From the NCBI RefSeq assembly GCF_000250875.1, contig NZ_JH604961.1, positions 1-5,040 on the forward strand: DNA of 5,040 nt, read 5' to 3'. Positions 1 to 5,040 of the stretch are shown in pieces. Below the pieces are notes generated by a model that was not told the origin of the DNA, ran no database searches, and saw nothing but the letters and a program-made list of their open reading frames with translations. The stretch comes from Sutterella parvirubra YIT 11816. GTDB lineage: Bacteria; Pseudomonadota; Gammaproteobacteria; Burkholderiales; Burkholderiaceae_F. Made by a program: the position numbers and the translations under genes. Position 1 is the first letter of the stretch. The number at the start of each line of letters is the position of its first letter.

Positions 1-621
1 CGACGGGCGGCGTCGCCGCCGTCGGGTCCGGCACGGGCCTTCCGCCCATGCCCAGGCCCCGGACGGCGCCGCCGAAGCCTGCGGCGCCCGCGAAGGGCCG
101 CGAGGGCGCGGCCGACGGGGAGCTCCCTCCCTGGGGAGAGCCCTCCGCCGGTTGAGGTCCTGCCCGATGACCTCGTCGAAGACGACGTCGGCCAAGCCGA
201 CCTGGATTCGCCGAGGCCGCTCAACTGGCGAGAGATGATTCGGGCGGCCGGACTCGAGGGTCCGGTCAAGATGATCGCCGTGCAGGGACAGGTGCTGTCG
301 CTCACGGAAGATTCAGTAAAATTGCGCCTTGGCGTCGCGGCACTGGCTACCGAACCCAACCGCCGCGCCTTGGCCGAAAAGATGAGCGCGCGAACGGGCC
401 GACCCTTCCGCGTCGTCTTTGAAGTGGGCAACGTCGAGGGGACTACGGTCGCCGACGAGGAGCGCCGCGAAAGGGTCGACGCGCACCGCGCGATGGTCGA
501 AGCCTTCCGCAAGGATCCCTTCGTCATCGACGTCGCCGAATTGTTCGGAGGCACGGTCGACGAAGACTCGATCCGCGCGCTCCAGCCGGAAGATCCGGAT
601 TCAACAACCAACGAGAGGTAA
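1..621 (+). CDS. dnaX: DNA polymerase III subunit gamma/tau (tau linker and C-terminal domain; 5' end missing; apparent frame break near 133)
   Basis: Tau is the clamp-loader subunit that joins the loader to the polymerase alpha subunit and DnaB helicase at the replication fork. Only the linker and tail are in view. From about position 214 the frame encodes a tau C-terminal domain: it opens with LNWREMIRAAGLEGPVKMIA, continues through a KLRLG strand and an RRALAEKMS helix, and ends FGGTVDEDSIRALQPED, matching the E. coli tau tail FFDAELDEESIRPI. The stop is TAA 619-621. Upstream of about 133 this same frame gives an implausible Arg-rich peptide. The frame starting at position 3 instead gives a normal Pro/Ala-rich tau linker with about 93% G/C at third positions, ending ELPPW, but it hits TGA at 153-155. 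Dropping one G from the GGGG run at 133-136 joins the two into PPWESPPPVEVLPDD. The gene is followed 6 nt later by ybaB. Identity of the tail is firm; the frame break is either an error or recoding. Confidence 0.88.
   Translation, partial: RRAASPPSGPARAFRPCPGPGRRRRSLRRPRRAARARPTGSSLPGESPPPVEVLPDDLVEDDVGQADLDSPRPLNWREMIRAAGLEGPVKMIAVQGQVLSLTEDSVKLRLGVAALATEPNRRALAEKMSARTGRPFRVVFEVGNVEGTTVADEERRERVDAHRAMVEAFRKDPFVIDVAELFGGTVDEDSIRALQPEDPDSTTNER
117..155 (+). other. Frame-change site in dnaX linker (sequence error, indel or +1 recoding)
   Basis: The coding frame moves from codons starting at multiples of 3 (upstream) to codons starting at 1 modulo 3 (downstream), a +1 (or -2) change. The candidate point is CCC TGG GGA at 129-137. 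The upstream frame then reads GEPSAG and stops at TGA 153-155. Possible recoding elements are a CCC-T proline codon at 129-132, a type known to favour +1 slippage of tRNA-Pro, and an SD-like GGGGAG at 117-122. The spacing of 6 nt is longer than the 3 nt seen in the prfB +1 site, so the recoding case is weak on these grounds. A one-base insertion in GGGG 133-136 explains the data more simply. Confidence 0.6.
614..618 (+). promoter_or_regulatory. Ribosome binding site of ybaB
   Basis: AGAGG lies at the very end of dnaX, directly before its TAA, and 9 nt before the ATG at 628. It favours 628 over the further in-frame ATGs at 637, 646, 655 and 667, which arise from the Gly-Met repeat at the start of the gene. 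Confidence 0.6.
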
Positions 622-627
622 CCCGCG

Positions 628-960
628 ATGCGAGGTATGGGTGGAATGGGCGGCATGGGCGGCCTGATGGCGCAGGCGCAGAAGATGCAGGCGAAGCTCG
701 CCAAGGTGCAGGAGGAAATCGCCCGCACCGAAGTCGAAGGCGAAGCCGCCAACGGCGCCGTCAAGGTGACGATGACCGGCAAGCACGAGTGCCGCCGCGT
801 CGTGATCGATCCGAAGGTGGTCGACCCCGAAGACGTCGAAATACTCGAAGACCTGGTGACGCTCGCGGTCAACGACTGCGTGACGAAGATCGCCGCGATG
901 AGCGAGCAGGCCATGCGTCAGGCGGTGCCGCTGCCGCCGGGCATGAAGATGCCGTTCTGA
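628..960 (+). CDS. ybaB: YbaB/EbfC family nucleoid-associated DNA-binding protein
   Basis: This is a small dimeric nucleoid-associated protein of the YbaB/EbfC family, of 110 residues, the usual family length. Family marks are the N-terminal helix LMAQAQKMQAKLAKVQEEIA (about residues 13-32), the central strands VEGEAANGAVKVTMTGKHE, the segment RRVVIDPKVVDPEDVEILED, and the C-terminal LPPGMKMPF. The first 12 residues are an unusual run of repeated Gly-Met-Gly units, encoded by a short DNA repeat, so the exact start is slightly uncertain. ATG 628 is chosen because of the AGAGG 9 nt upstream. It lies 6 nt after dnaX and is almost certainly co-transcribed with it. In many bacteria ybaB is followed at once by recR, but here modD comes between. 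Its precise cellular role is not well settled, though the family binds DNA and is linked to nucleoid organisation and possibly repair. Confidence 0.95.
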   Translation: MRGMGGMGGMGGLMAQAQKMQAKLAKVQEEIARTEVEGEAANGAVKVTMTGKHECRRVVIDPKVVDPEDVEILEDLVTLAVNDCVTKIAAMSEQAMRQAVPLPPGMKMPF

Positions 961-983
961 GAACGACGCGGAAACGGAAGTCG

Positions 984-1018
984 GAGGGGAGCCGCTTTTT
1001 TGGAAAAGCGTTCCCCTC
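984..1018 (+). terminator. Terminator-like hairpin between ybaB and modD
   Basis: The left arm is GAGGGGA (984-990) then CGCTTTT (993-999). The right arm is AAAAGCG (1004-1010) then TCCCCTC (1012-1018). This gives two 7-bp helices separated by a 2x1 internal loop (GC against T) and closed by the tetraloop TTGG. The hairpin is followed by TTTGCTT, a weak U tract. It could end dnaX-ybaB transcription, act as a partial terminator or attenuator ahead of modD-recR, or only stabilise the upstream mRNA. No clear promoter is visible between it and modD, so read-through is likely if the cluster is one operon. Confidence 0.55.
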
Positions 1019-1070
1019 TTTGCTTAAGAAGGCCGGAACTCGATTGTCGGCCAAGGATGTTTTCAAGATC

Positions 1071-1913
1071 ATGCGTACCCCCGATACGGTGCTCGAAGCC
1101 TGGCTTCGGGACGACTGCCCCTTTGAAGATCTCACCTCCGCGGGCCTCGGGATCGAACGCGTGCCCGGCAGGCTCGAAGCCCGCGTGAAGGCCCCGGGCC
1201 TCGTCGCGGGGACGGCGGACGCCGCGCGCATTCTCGAAATGGCGGGGGCGAAGGTGCGCCTCCACGTCCGGGACGGCGACCGGTTGGACACCAAGGGCCT
1301 CGTGCTCGAAGCCGAAGGCGAGGCGGGTGAACTCCACCAGACCGTCAAGGTCGCGCAGTGCGTGATGGAGTACGCCTCGGGGATCGCGAACCGCACGGCC
1401 GAGATGGTCGCGGCGGCCGAACGCGGACGCCCGGGCTGCCGCGTCGGACTCACGAGGAAGCACATGCCGGGGACGAAGTACCTCTCCGCCGCCGCGGCTC
1501 TCGCCGGGGGCGGCATCATGCACCGCTGGGGTCTCTCGGACTCGATCCTCGTCTTCGATCAGCACCGCGTCTTCACGGAGGACGATTGGGCCCCCGCGTT
1601 TGCGCGCTTGAAGAGCTTCTCGCCCGAGCGCAAGGTCGCGGCGGAAGCCGACGGCGTCGAAGAAGCGATGCGCCTCGTTGACCTCGGGGTCGACATCCTG
1701 CAGTGCGAGCGCTTCACGCCGGAGGGCCTCGCGGAATTGATTCCGCAGGTGAAGGCGAAGAACCCGCAGTTGGTCGTCTCCGCCGCCGGGGGCGTGCAGG
1801 CCGCGAACGCCGAAGCGTACGCGCGCGCCGGGTGCGACCTTCTCGTGACGAGCTGGCCCTATTTCGGGAAGCCCTTCGACGTCAAGATGATCCTCTCGCG
1901 GAGGCCCGAATGA
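1071..1913 (+). CDS. modD: ModD-type putative pyrophosphorylase (NadC-like phosphoribosyltransferase)
   Basis: The protein has 280 residues, the usual ModD length. It belongs to the quinolinate phosphoribosyltransferase (NadC) fold family. The N-terminal domain carries LLRDD-like WLRDDCPFEDLTSAGLGI (residues 11-28), matching the family's L-x-E-D-x-P-x-G-D-L-T-T. The barrel carries TRKHMPGTK (128-136), then AGGGIMHRWGLSDSILVF (145-162) followed by DQH (163-165), and ends with SAAGGVQAANAEAYARAG and a YFGKPFDVKMIL tail. NadC proper has DTRKTTPG, NHR and IKDNH at these places; the TRK-PGTK, MHR and VFDQH forms favour ModD over NadC. ModD is named for association with molybdate transport genes, but its reaction is not established and no mod transporter is in view. 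The frame is open upstream into ybaB. ATG 1071 is chosen because it puts the usual dozen residues before the RDD motif; AAGGA at 1053-1057 is a somewhat distant SD (13 nt), and TTG 1044 is an alternative. It overlaps recR by 4 nt. Confidence 0.85.
   Translation: MRTPDTVLEAWLRDDCPFEDLTSAGLGIERVPGRLEARVKAPGLVAGTADAARILEMAGAKVRLHVRDGDRLDTKGLVLEAEGEAGELHQTVKVAQCVMEYASGIANRTAEMVAAAERGRPGCRVGLTRKHMPGTKYLSAAAALAGGGIMHRWGLSDSILVFDQHRVFTEDDWAPAFARLKSFSPERKVAAEADGVEEAMRLVDLGVDILQCERFTPEGLAELIPQVKAKNPQLVVSAAGGVQAANAEAYARAGCDLLVTSWPYFGKPFDVKMILSRRPE
1900..1904 (+). promoter_or_regulatory. Ribosome binding site of recR inside modD
   Basis: GGAGG lies in the last codons of modD with a 5-nt spacer to the recR ATG at 1910-1912. 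With the ATGA stop/start overlap at 1910-1913 it fixes the recR start and suggests translational coupling of recR to modD. Confidence 0.75.
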
Positions 1914-2530
1914 CGGTGCGTCTTTCGGCTTCGCTGGAGCACCTCATCGAGGCTTTGGCGGAGCTCCCGGGCTTGGGTCCCAAAAGCGCGCAGCGCGCGG
2001 CCTTTCATCTTTTGGACAAGGACGCCGCGCGCCTTGCCCGTCTTTCCGAAGCGGTGACGGAAGCAAAGACGAAGCTGAAGCGCTGCCGCTCCTGCCGCAC
2101 GTACTGCGAAGGGGACGTCTGCCCGGTCTGCGCGGACGAACGCCGCGACCGGGGGCTTCTCTGCGTCGTGGAGAGCGTGCCCGACCAGATGGCGTTGGAT
2201 GCGTCCCTTGCCTGGCCCGGGCTCTACTTCATCCTCTCGGGGCGCTTGTCGCCGATGGAGGACCGGGGCCCCGAGGAAGTGGGGCTGACCGACCTCATCG
2301 CCCGCGTCGAAGAGGGACTCCGCGAAGACAACCTCCGCGAGGTGGTCGTGGCGACGAGCTATACGCCCGAAGGCGACGCGACCGCATACTACGTGATCGA
2401 AGCTCTGAAGAAGCGCGCGCCGGACCTGCGCGTCACCCGGCTCGCGCGCGGTCTGCCCTCGGGGATTGAGATCGAATACACTGACCTATCCACGCTCGCG
2501 GGCGCGGTCTACGACCGTCGCGAGCCCTGA
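1910..2530 (+). CDS. recR: Recombination mediator RecR
   Basis: RecR works with RecO (and RecF) to load RecA onto SSB-coated single-stranded DNA during gap repair. The product has 206 residues, against about 200 for the family. Domains in order: an N-terminal helix-hairpin-helix with LPGLGPKSAQRAAFHLL (19-35); a four-Cys zinc finger C59-x2-C62-x8-C71-x2-C74; a Toprim domain starting LLCVVESVPDQMAL (83-96) with the conserved acidic E88; the loop GRLSPMEDRGPEEVGL (111-126); then VVVATSYTPEGDATAYYV and the C-terminal LARGLPSGIEIEYTDLSTLAGAV. All zinc ligands are present. The loop reads MEDRGP where LDGIGP is common, a mild departure. The start is set by GGAGG 5 nt upstream and the ATGA overlap with modD. 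A strong inverted repeat covers the stop codon. Confidence 0.97.
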   Translation: MTVRLSASLEHLIEALAELPGLGPKSAQRAAFHLLDKDAARLARLSEAVTEAKTKLKRCRSCRTYCEGDVCPVCADERRDRGLLCVVESVPDQMALDASLAWPGLYFILSGRLSPMEDRGPEEVGLTDLIARVEEGLREDNLREVVVATSYTPEGDATAYYVIEALKKRAPDLRVTRLARGLPSGIEIEYTDLSTLAGAVYDRREP

Positions 2531-2568
2531 GAAGCCGGCGCGCGCATCCCGGCGGCGCGCCGCTTCTC
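2529..2568 (+). terminator. Strong inverted repeat over the recR stop (terminator-like or mRNA-stabilising)
   Basis: GAGAAGC (2529-2535) plus GGCGCGC (2537-2543) pair with GCGCGCC (2555-2561) plus GCTTCTC (2562-2568). That gives 14 bp with one bulged C at 2536 and an 11-nt loop. It starts within the recR stop codon. No T run follows on the plus strand (CAACGAAC), so a textbook intrinsic terminator is unlikely. An intercistronic stability element or a pause site fits better. Confidence 0.5.
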
Positions 2569-2595
2569 CAACGAACACTGCGCCGACGAAGGCCA

Positions 2596-3210
2596 ATGAA
2601 GAAAGTTTCCATGACGACCAAAGAACACATCCTTGCCGCGCTTGAAGACGCCCGCATCGGGCTCGAAAACCTCATGCGCGACGACGCCGCGCTCGCCGCG
2701 ATCGGCGAAGCCGCGCGACTGATGGCGGAGACGATCCGCGGGGGCGGCACGGTCTGGAGCTGCGGCAACGGCGGGAGCCTCTGCGACGCGATGCATTTCG
2801 CGGAAGAAATGACGGGGCGCTTCCGCAGCGACCGCAAGCCCTACGCGGCCTGCGCCATCGCGGACGCCTCGCACCTCGCCTGCGTCGGGAACGACTACGG
2901 ATACGAACACGTCTTCTCGCGCTGGATCGAGGCGCACGGGCGAAAGGGCGACGTCCTTCTCGCGATCACGACGTCGGGGACGAGCAAGAACGTTCTGCGC
3001 GCCGTCGAAGCCGCCCGCGCCAAGGGCGTGCGCGTCGTGGGGCTCACGGGGCGCCCCGGGTCGGCGATCACCGACATTGCGGACGTCTCGATCGTGACGC
3101 CCGCGGGCCGCTGGGCGGACCGCGTCCAGGAGCTCCACATCAAGTGCATCCACATCATGATCGAGTTGATCGAGCGCGAGCTCGATCCGCAGAACTACGC
3201 CGGCGAATGA
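2596..3210 (+). CDS. gmhA: Phosphoheptose isomerase (sedoheptulose 7-phosphate isomerase) GmhA
   Basis: GmhA converts sedoheptulose 7-phosphate to D-glycero-D-manno-heptose 7-phosphate, the first cytoplasmic step to ADP-heptose for the LPS inner core. This SIS-domain protein has 204 residues from ATG 2596, against 192 in E. coli. Visible marks are the phosphate-binding SCGNGGSLCDAMHFAEEMTG (55-74), the conserved SHLACVGNDYGYEHVFSR (92-109), the SIS loop TTSGTSKNV (125-133), and RVQELHIKCIHIMIELIE near the end. By alignment with the E. coli enzyme, H67, E71, Q178 and H186 correspond to the metal and catalytic positions H61, E65, Q172 and H180, so the active site looks intact. The start is uncertain: GAAGG is only 3 nt from ATG 2596, while ATG 2611 (199 residues) has the purine run GAAGAAAG 5 nt before it. 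It is 65 nt from recR, across a hairpin, and no clear promoter is seen there. Diaa-type SIS proteins are related, but the CDAMHFAEE form favours GmhA. Confidence 0.93.
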   Translation: MKKVSMTTKEHILAALEDARIGLENLMRDDAALAAIGEAARLMAETIRGGGTVWSCGNGGSLCDAMHFAEEMTGRFRSDRKPYAACAIADASHLACVGNDYGYEHVFSRWIEAHGRKGDVLLAITTSGTSKNVLRAVEAARAKGVRVVGLTGRPGSAITDIADVSIVTPAGRWADRVQELHIKCIHIMIELIERELDPQNYAGE

Positions 3211-3234
3211 CGGGCGGAGGACGCGACGAATGAG

Positions 3235-3269
3235 ACGGGGCGGGGTCCTTGGAACCCACGCCCCGTTTT
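3235..3269 (+). terminator. Intrinsic terminator after gmhA
   Basis: ACGGGGCG (3235-3242) and GGGT (3243-3246) pair with ACCC (3254-3257) and CGCCCCGT (3259-3266). This makes 12 bp with one bulged A (3258) and the 7-nt loop CCTTGGA. The stem runs straight into TTTT at 3266-3269. It ends the plus-strand cluster 25 nt after the gmhA stop. It lies between convergent genes, but reading on the minus strand it lacks a U tract, so it mainly serves gmhA. Confidence 0.85.
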
Positions 3270-3279
3270 CATAGGCGCC

Positions 3280-5040
3280 TTACGCCGCAGGCTCTTCGTA
3301 GAGCCGGTAGGAGCCGTCGCGCCAGCGCACGAAGGGATGGAAGTGCGCGGCCTCAAGGAGCGGCGCCGCCTTCGGGTCGAACCTTGCTGCGTCGCGAAGC
3401 CGCATGAGGACCGTGTTGGCGGGCGTGGGCACGCCGACGGGCTCGTTCCCGACGGTGAACCAGAGCGCCGTCGGTCGGCCCTGAGGCTTCACCGGGAGGA
3501 TGCGTCCCACGGGGAGCTCGCCCCTCGCCACCCGGGCGTCGACGAGGCAGAGTTCCGCCGGGTCGGCTTCGCCCAAGGCAACCGACGATTCCGCGGCTTC
3601 CCCCGCTTCGCCTTCTTCGACGCGCAGCAGGTGCGGACGGTCCTTCCAGATCGTGGCGTAGCGGCCGGCGGCATCGTCGTCGATGAGCGAAGCGAGCCCG
3701 AAGAAGGTGGTCGCCGTCGCTTCCTCGCTGCGAAGCGTCCGGAGCGTCACGACGCGGACGCCTCGCTCCTGAAGCGCCCTCGGCACCCACGACTCGTGCC
3801 GGTTGCCGCAAAAGCCGAAAAGCTCGAACCCGGTGTCCTTCGTCGCCTTGGGGCTGCCGCGCCAGAGCAGGTCGAAGGGCTCATCCGCGTCCCAGGCGTC
3901 TTCGTCCGGAGGCGAGGCGATCAGGCAGGCGAGCGCCTTCCCGAACGTGCCGACGGCGTCGACGTCGTTCGGTCGTACGAGCGCGGCGAGCGCCACATCG
4001 GGGTAGTGGTTCGGGATGATGTTCTGTTGCGCGAGGGAGCGCCGGATCATCGCTCGGGTGTTGATGCTCAGGGCGAGCTCGACGTCGGTTCGTCCGGGGA
4101 CAGCGTAGGTGCCGACGTAGCAGCCGTCGGTTACGGCGTACCAACCCCGGAAGGTCCAGTCCCCGAGCGGTGCGGTGAGTTCTTCGGGTGCGAGCTGGAC
4201 GGGAATCGCCGCGGCGTCCAGGGCGACGTCGGACAACTTTTTGGAGCGGTCGAAGCGCGGTACCCAATATTCAGCCTCCGGGACGCTCGTGTAGGTCAGA
4301 AGGTTCGACGTACGCCAACACCCGCTGGAGGCGCTCGTGATGTCGGCTGTCCCGAGGAAGCCCGCGTCCGCAGCGTGAGCGGCGGTCTGCCAAAACTCAG
4401 GGGTACGCGTCTCAAGCGGAGTGCGCGCCAGAATTCGGACGATCTTCCGACGGAGTTCCTCGTCCGTCAGTTCCGGATGAAGCCAATCAGGGGAGATGTC
4501 TGCGGCCGTCGCGTCCTCCGGCAGGGCACGGATCGTCTTGATCGGGAAGGTGAGGCGGCGCACGGTGGAGAAGGCCTTCTGGTGGAAGGCGCGGGCGTTG
4601 TCCGAAGGGAGCCGGTGATTCACGCCGCGGGGAGCCTCGGGAAGTCCCAGCTGCAGGCAGGCGCGCTCCAAAGCTTCCTTCATGGCGATGGCCGCGTACC
4701 AAAGTGCTTCAAAGGCGGTTGCGGGGAAGGCCGCACTTGCTCGAACGAGGCGGGCCCGCCCAAGTTTGTCGAGTTTCTTTTCGCGGCGAATCAGCGCCTT
4801 CGGGTCCAAATCGGCGGGATCTTCTGCGGAGAGTTCGAGAATGCCCGCCAACGTCTTCGCAACGGTTTCCATCGGACCTTTGCCGTGTTCGCTCCAGGCC
4901 AGCAGCGCCTCCTTGTTGCCCTGCTGGATGGCGCTTCGAAGGCGAAGCCACCTGACGGCGTACGAGTCGGGTGCGTCCGGACGGACGGCCTGCGCCGTGA
5001 CCTCGGCCCAGGTGGGGTGGGGGTCGAAAACCGGACCTGC
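3280..5040 (-). CDS. Uncharacterised large protein, N-terminus beyond the window
   Basis: I do not recognise this protein. The frame is open from the right edge to TAA at 3280-3282, giving at least 586 residues. An in-frame ATG at 4870-4872 has AAAGG 4 nt before it, but the 56 codons upstream keep about 80% G/C at third positions. They also read as ordinary protein (for example RWLRLRSAIQQGNKEALLAW, then SEHGKGP before that Met), so I treat the ATG as internal. No signal peptide or membrane segment is seen in this part. The first 130 or so visible residues look mostly helical. The middle is richer in aromatic and beta-like stretches (SGCWRTSNLLTYTSVPEAEY, GDWTFRGWYAVTDGCYVG), followed by an acidic patch (PPDEDAWDADEP). 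A later segment, GFELFGFCGNRHESWVP then RGVRVVTL, looks alpha/beta. It ends RWRDGSYRLYEEPAA. About 16 Trp and 6 Cys are present. The gene converges on gmhA and belongs to a separate transcript. Coding is firm from length and codon bias; no function is proposed. Confidence 0.85.
   Translation of the reverse strand, partial: AGPVFDPHPTWAEVTAQAVRPDAPDSYAVRWLRLRSAIQQGNKEALLAWSEHGKGPMETVAKTLAGILELSAEDPADLDPKALIRREKKLDKLGRARLVRASAAFPATAFEALWYAAIAMKEALERACLQLGLPEAPRGVNHRLPSDNARAFHQKAFSTVRRLTFPIKTIRALPEDATAADISPDWLHPELTDEELRRKIVRILARTPLETRTPEFWQTAAHAADAGFLGTADITSASSGCWRTSNLLTYTSVPEAEYWVPRFDRSKKLSDVALDAAAIPVQLAPEELTAPLGDWTFRGWYAVTDGCYVGTYAVPGRTDVELALSINTRAMIRRSLAQQNIIPNHYPDVALAALVRPNDVDAVGTFGKALACLIASPPDEDAWDADEPFDLLWRGSPKATKDTGFELFGFCGNRHESWVPRALQERGVRVVTLRTLRSEEATATTFFGLASLIDDDAAGRYATIWKDRPHLLRVEEGEAGEAAESSVALGEADPAELCLVDARVARGELPVGRILPVKPQGRPTALWFTVGNEPVGVPTPANTVLMRLRDAARFDPKAAPLLEAAHFHPFVRWRDGSYRLYEEPAA

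Noticed and set aside
1..135. Arg-rich reading of the frame that continues into the dnaX tail
   Set aside because: Third-position G/C and composition both favour the frame starting at position 3 here. The Arg-rich peptide is a shadow, which is what reveals the frame break.
789..1070. Upstream extension of the modD frame into ybaB
   Set aside because: The extension is Arg-rich shadow sequence of ybaB and its 3' leader, has no family match, and would make the protein about 94 residues longer than ModD usually is.
1019..1070. Possible promoter for modD (TTGTCG at 1044 with an AT-poor -10)
   Set aside because: There is no convincing -10 hexamer at proper spacing, and the transcript would begin almost at the start codon.
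869..1565. Long open frames on the minus strand opposite modD
   Set aside because: They are antisense shadows caused by strong G/C bias at third codon positions. Their composition is skewed to Arg, Ala and Pro and they show no family motifs.
2433..3158. Minus-strand open frames opposite recR and gmhA
   Set aside because: recR and gmhA are certain on the plus strand with intact motifs. The opposite frames have shadow composition and no plausible start context.
3230..3274. A 14-codon ATG-to-TAG frame with GGAGG 9 nt upstream, just after gmhA
   Set aside because: It lies right through the intrinsic terminator hairpin, so its codons are dictated by the stem. The SD match is likely chance in G-rich sequence.

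Overview
This is a GC-rich window (about two thirds G+C by eye, with third codon positions almost all G or C). It comes from a Gram-negative bacterium, most likely a proteobacterium. The dnaX-ybaB-recR order is a classic bacterial housekeeping arrangement, and gmhA (heptose synthesis for lipopolysaccharide) points to an outer membrane. The RecR, DnaX tail and GmhA sequences look proteobacterial. A betaproteobacterium is my guess, not a demonstrated assignment.

Plus strand, 1-3210: five genes in the same direction. They are the 3' part of dnaX (Pol III gamma/tau, 1-621), ybaB (628-960), a modD-type phosphoribosyltransferase homologue (1071-1913), recR (1910-2530) and gmhA (2596-3210). dnaX and ybaB are 6 nt apart. 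modD and recR overlap in an ATGA, with a recR ribosome binding site inside modD. Two inverted repeats break up the run: one between ybaB and modD (984-1018), and one covering the recR stop (2529-2568). A good intrinsic terminator follows gmhA (about 3235-3269).

Minus strand, 3280-5040: one long open frame converges on gmhA. It encodes at least 586 residues and runs off the right edge. I do not recognise the protein. It looks soluble and somewhat Trp-rich. The ATG at 4870-4872 is probably internal, because coherent coding sequence continues upstream of it to the window end.

How the genes fit together: dnaX, ybaB and recR serve replication and recombinational repair. GmhA makes the first intermediate of ADP-heptose for LPS. 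The ModD homologue sits in the middle of the replication/repair set without any molybdate transporter gene in view.

Main points for a second look: (1) the dnaX linker changes reading frame near position 133, where the upstream frame reaches a stop at 153-155; this is either a one-base error or indel in a G run, or a recoding site that would give short (gamma) and long (tau) products. (2) modD is inserted between ybaB and recR behind a terminator-like hairpin. (3) The long convergent protein is unrecognised. I see no CRISPR, mobile element, tRNA, rRNA or clear defence system. No gap between genes exceeds about 110 bases.
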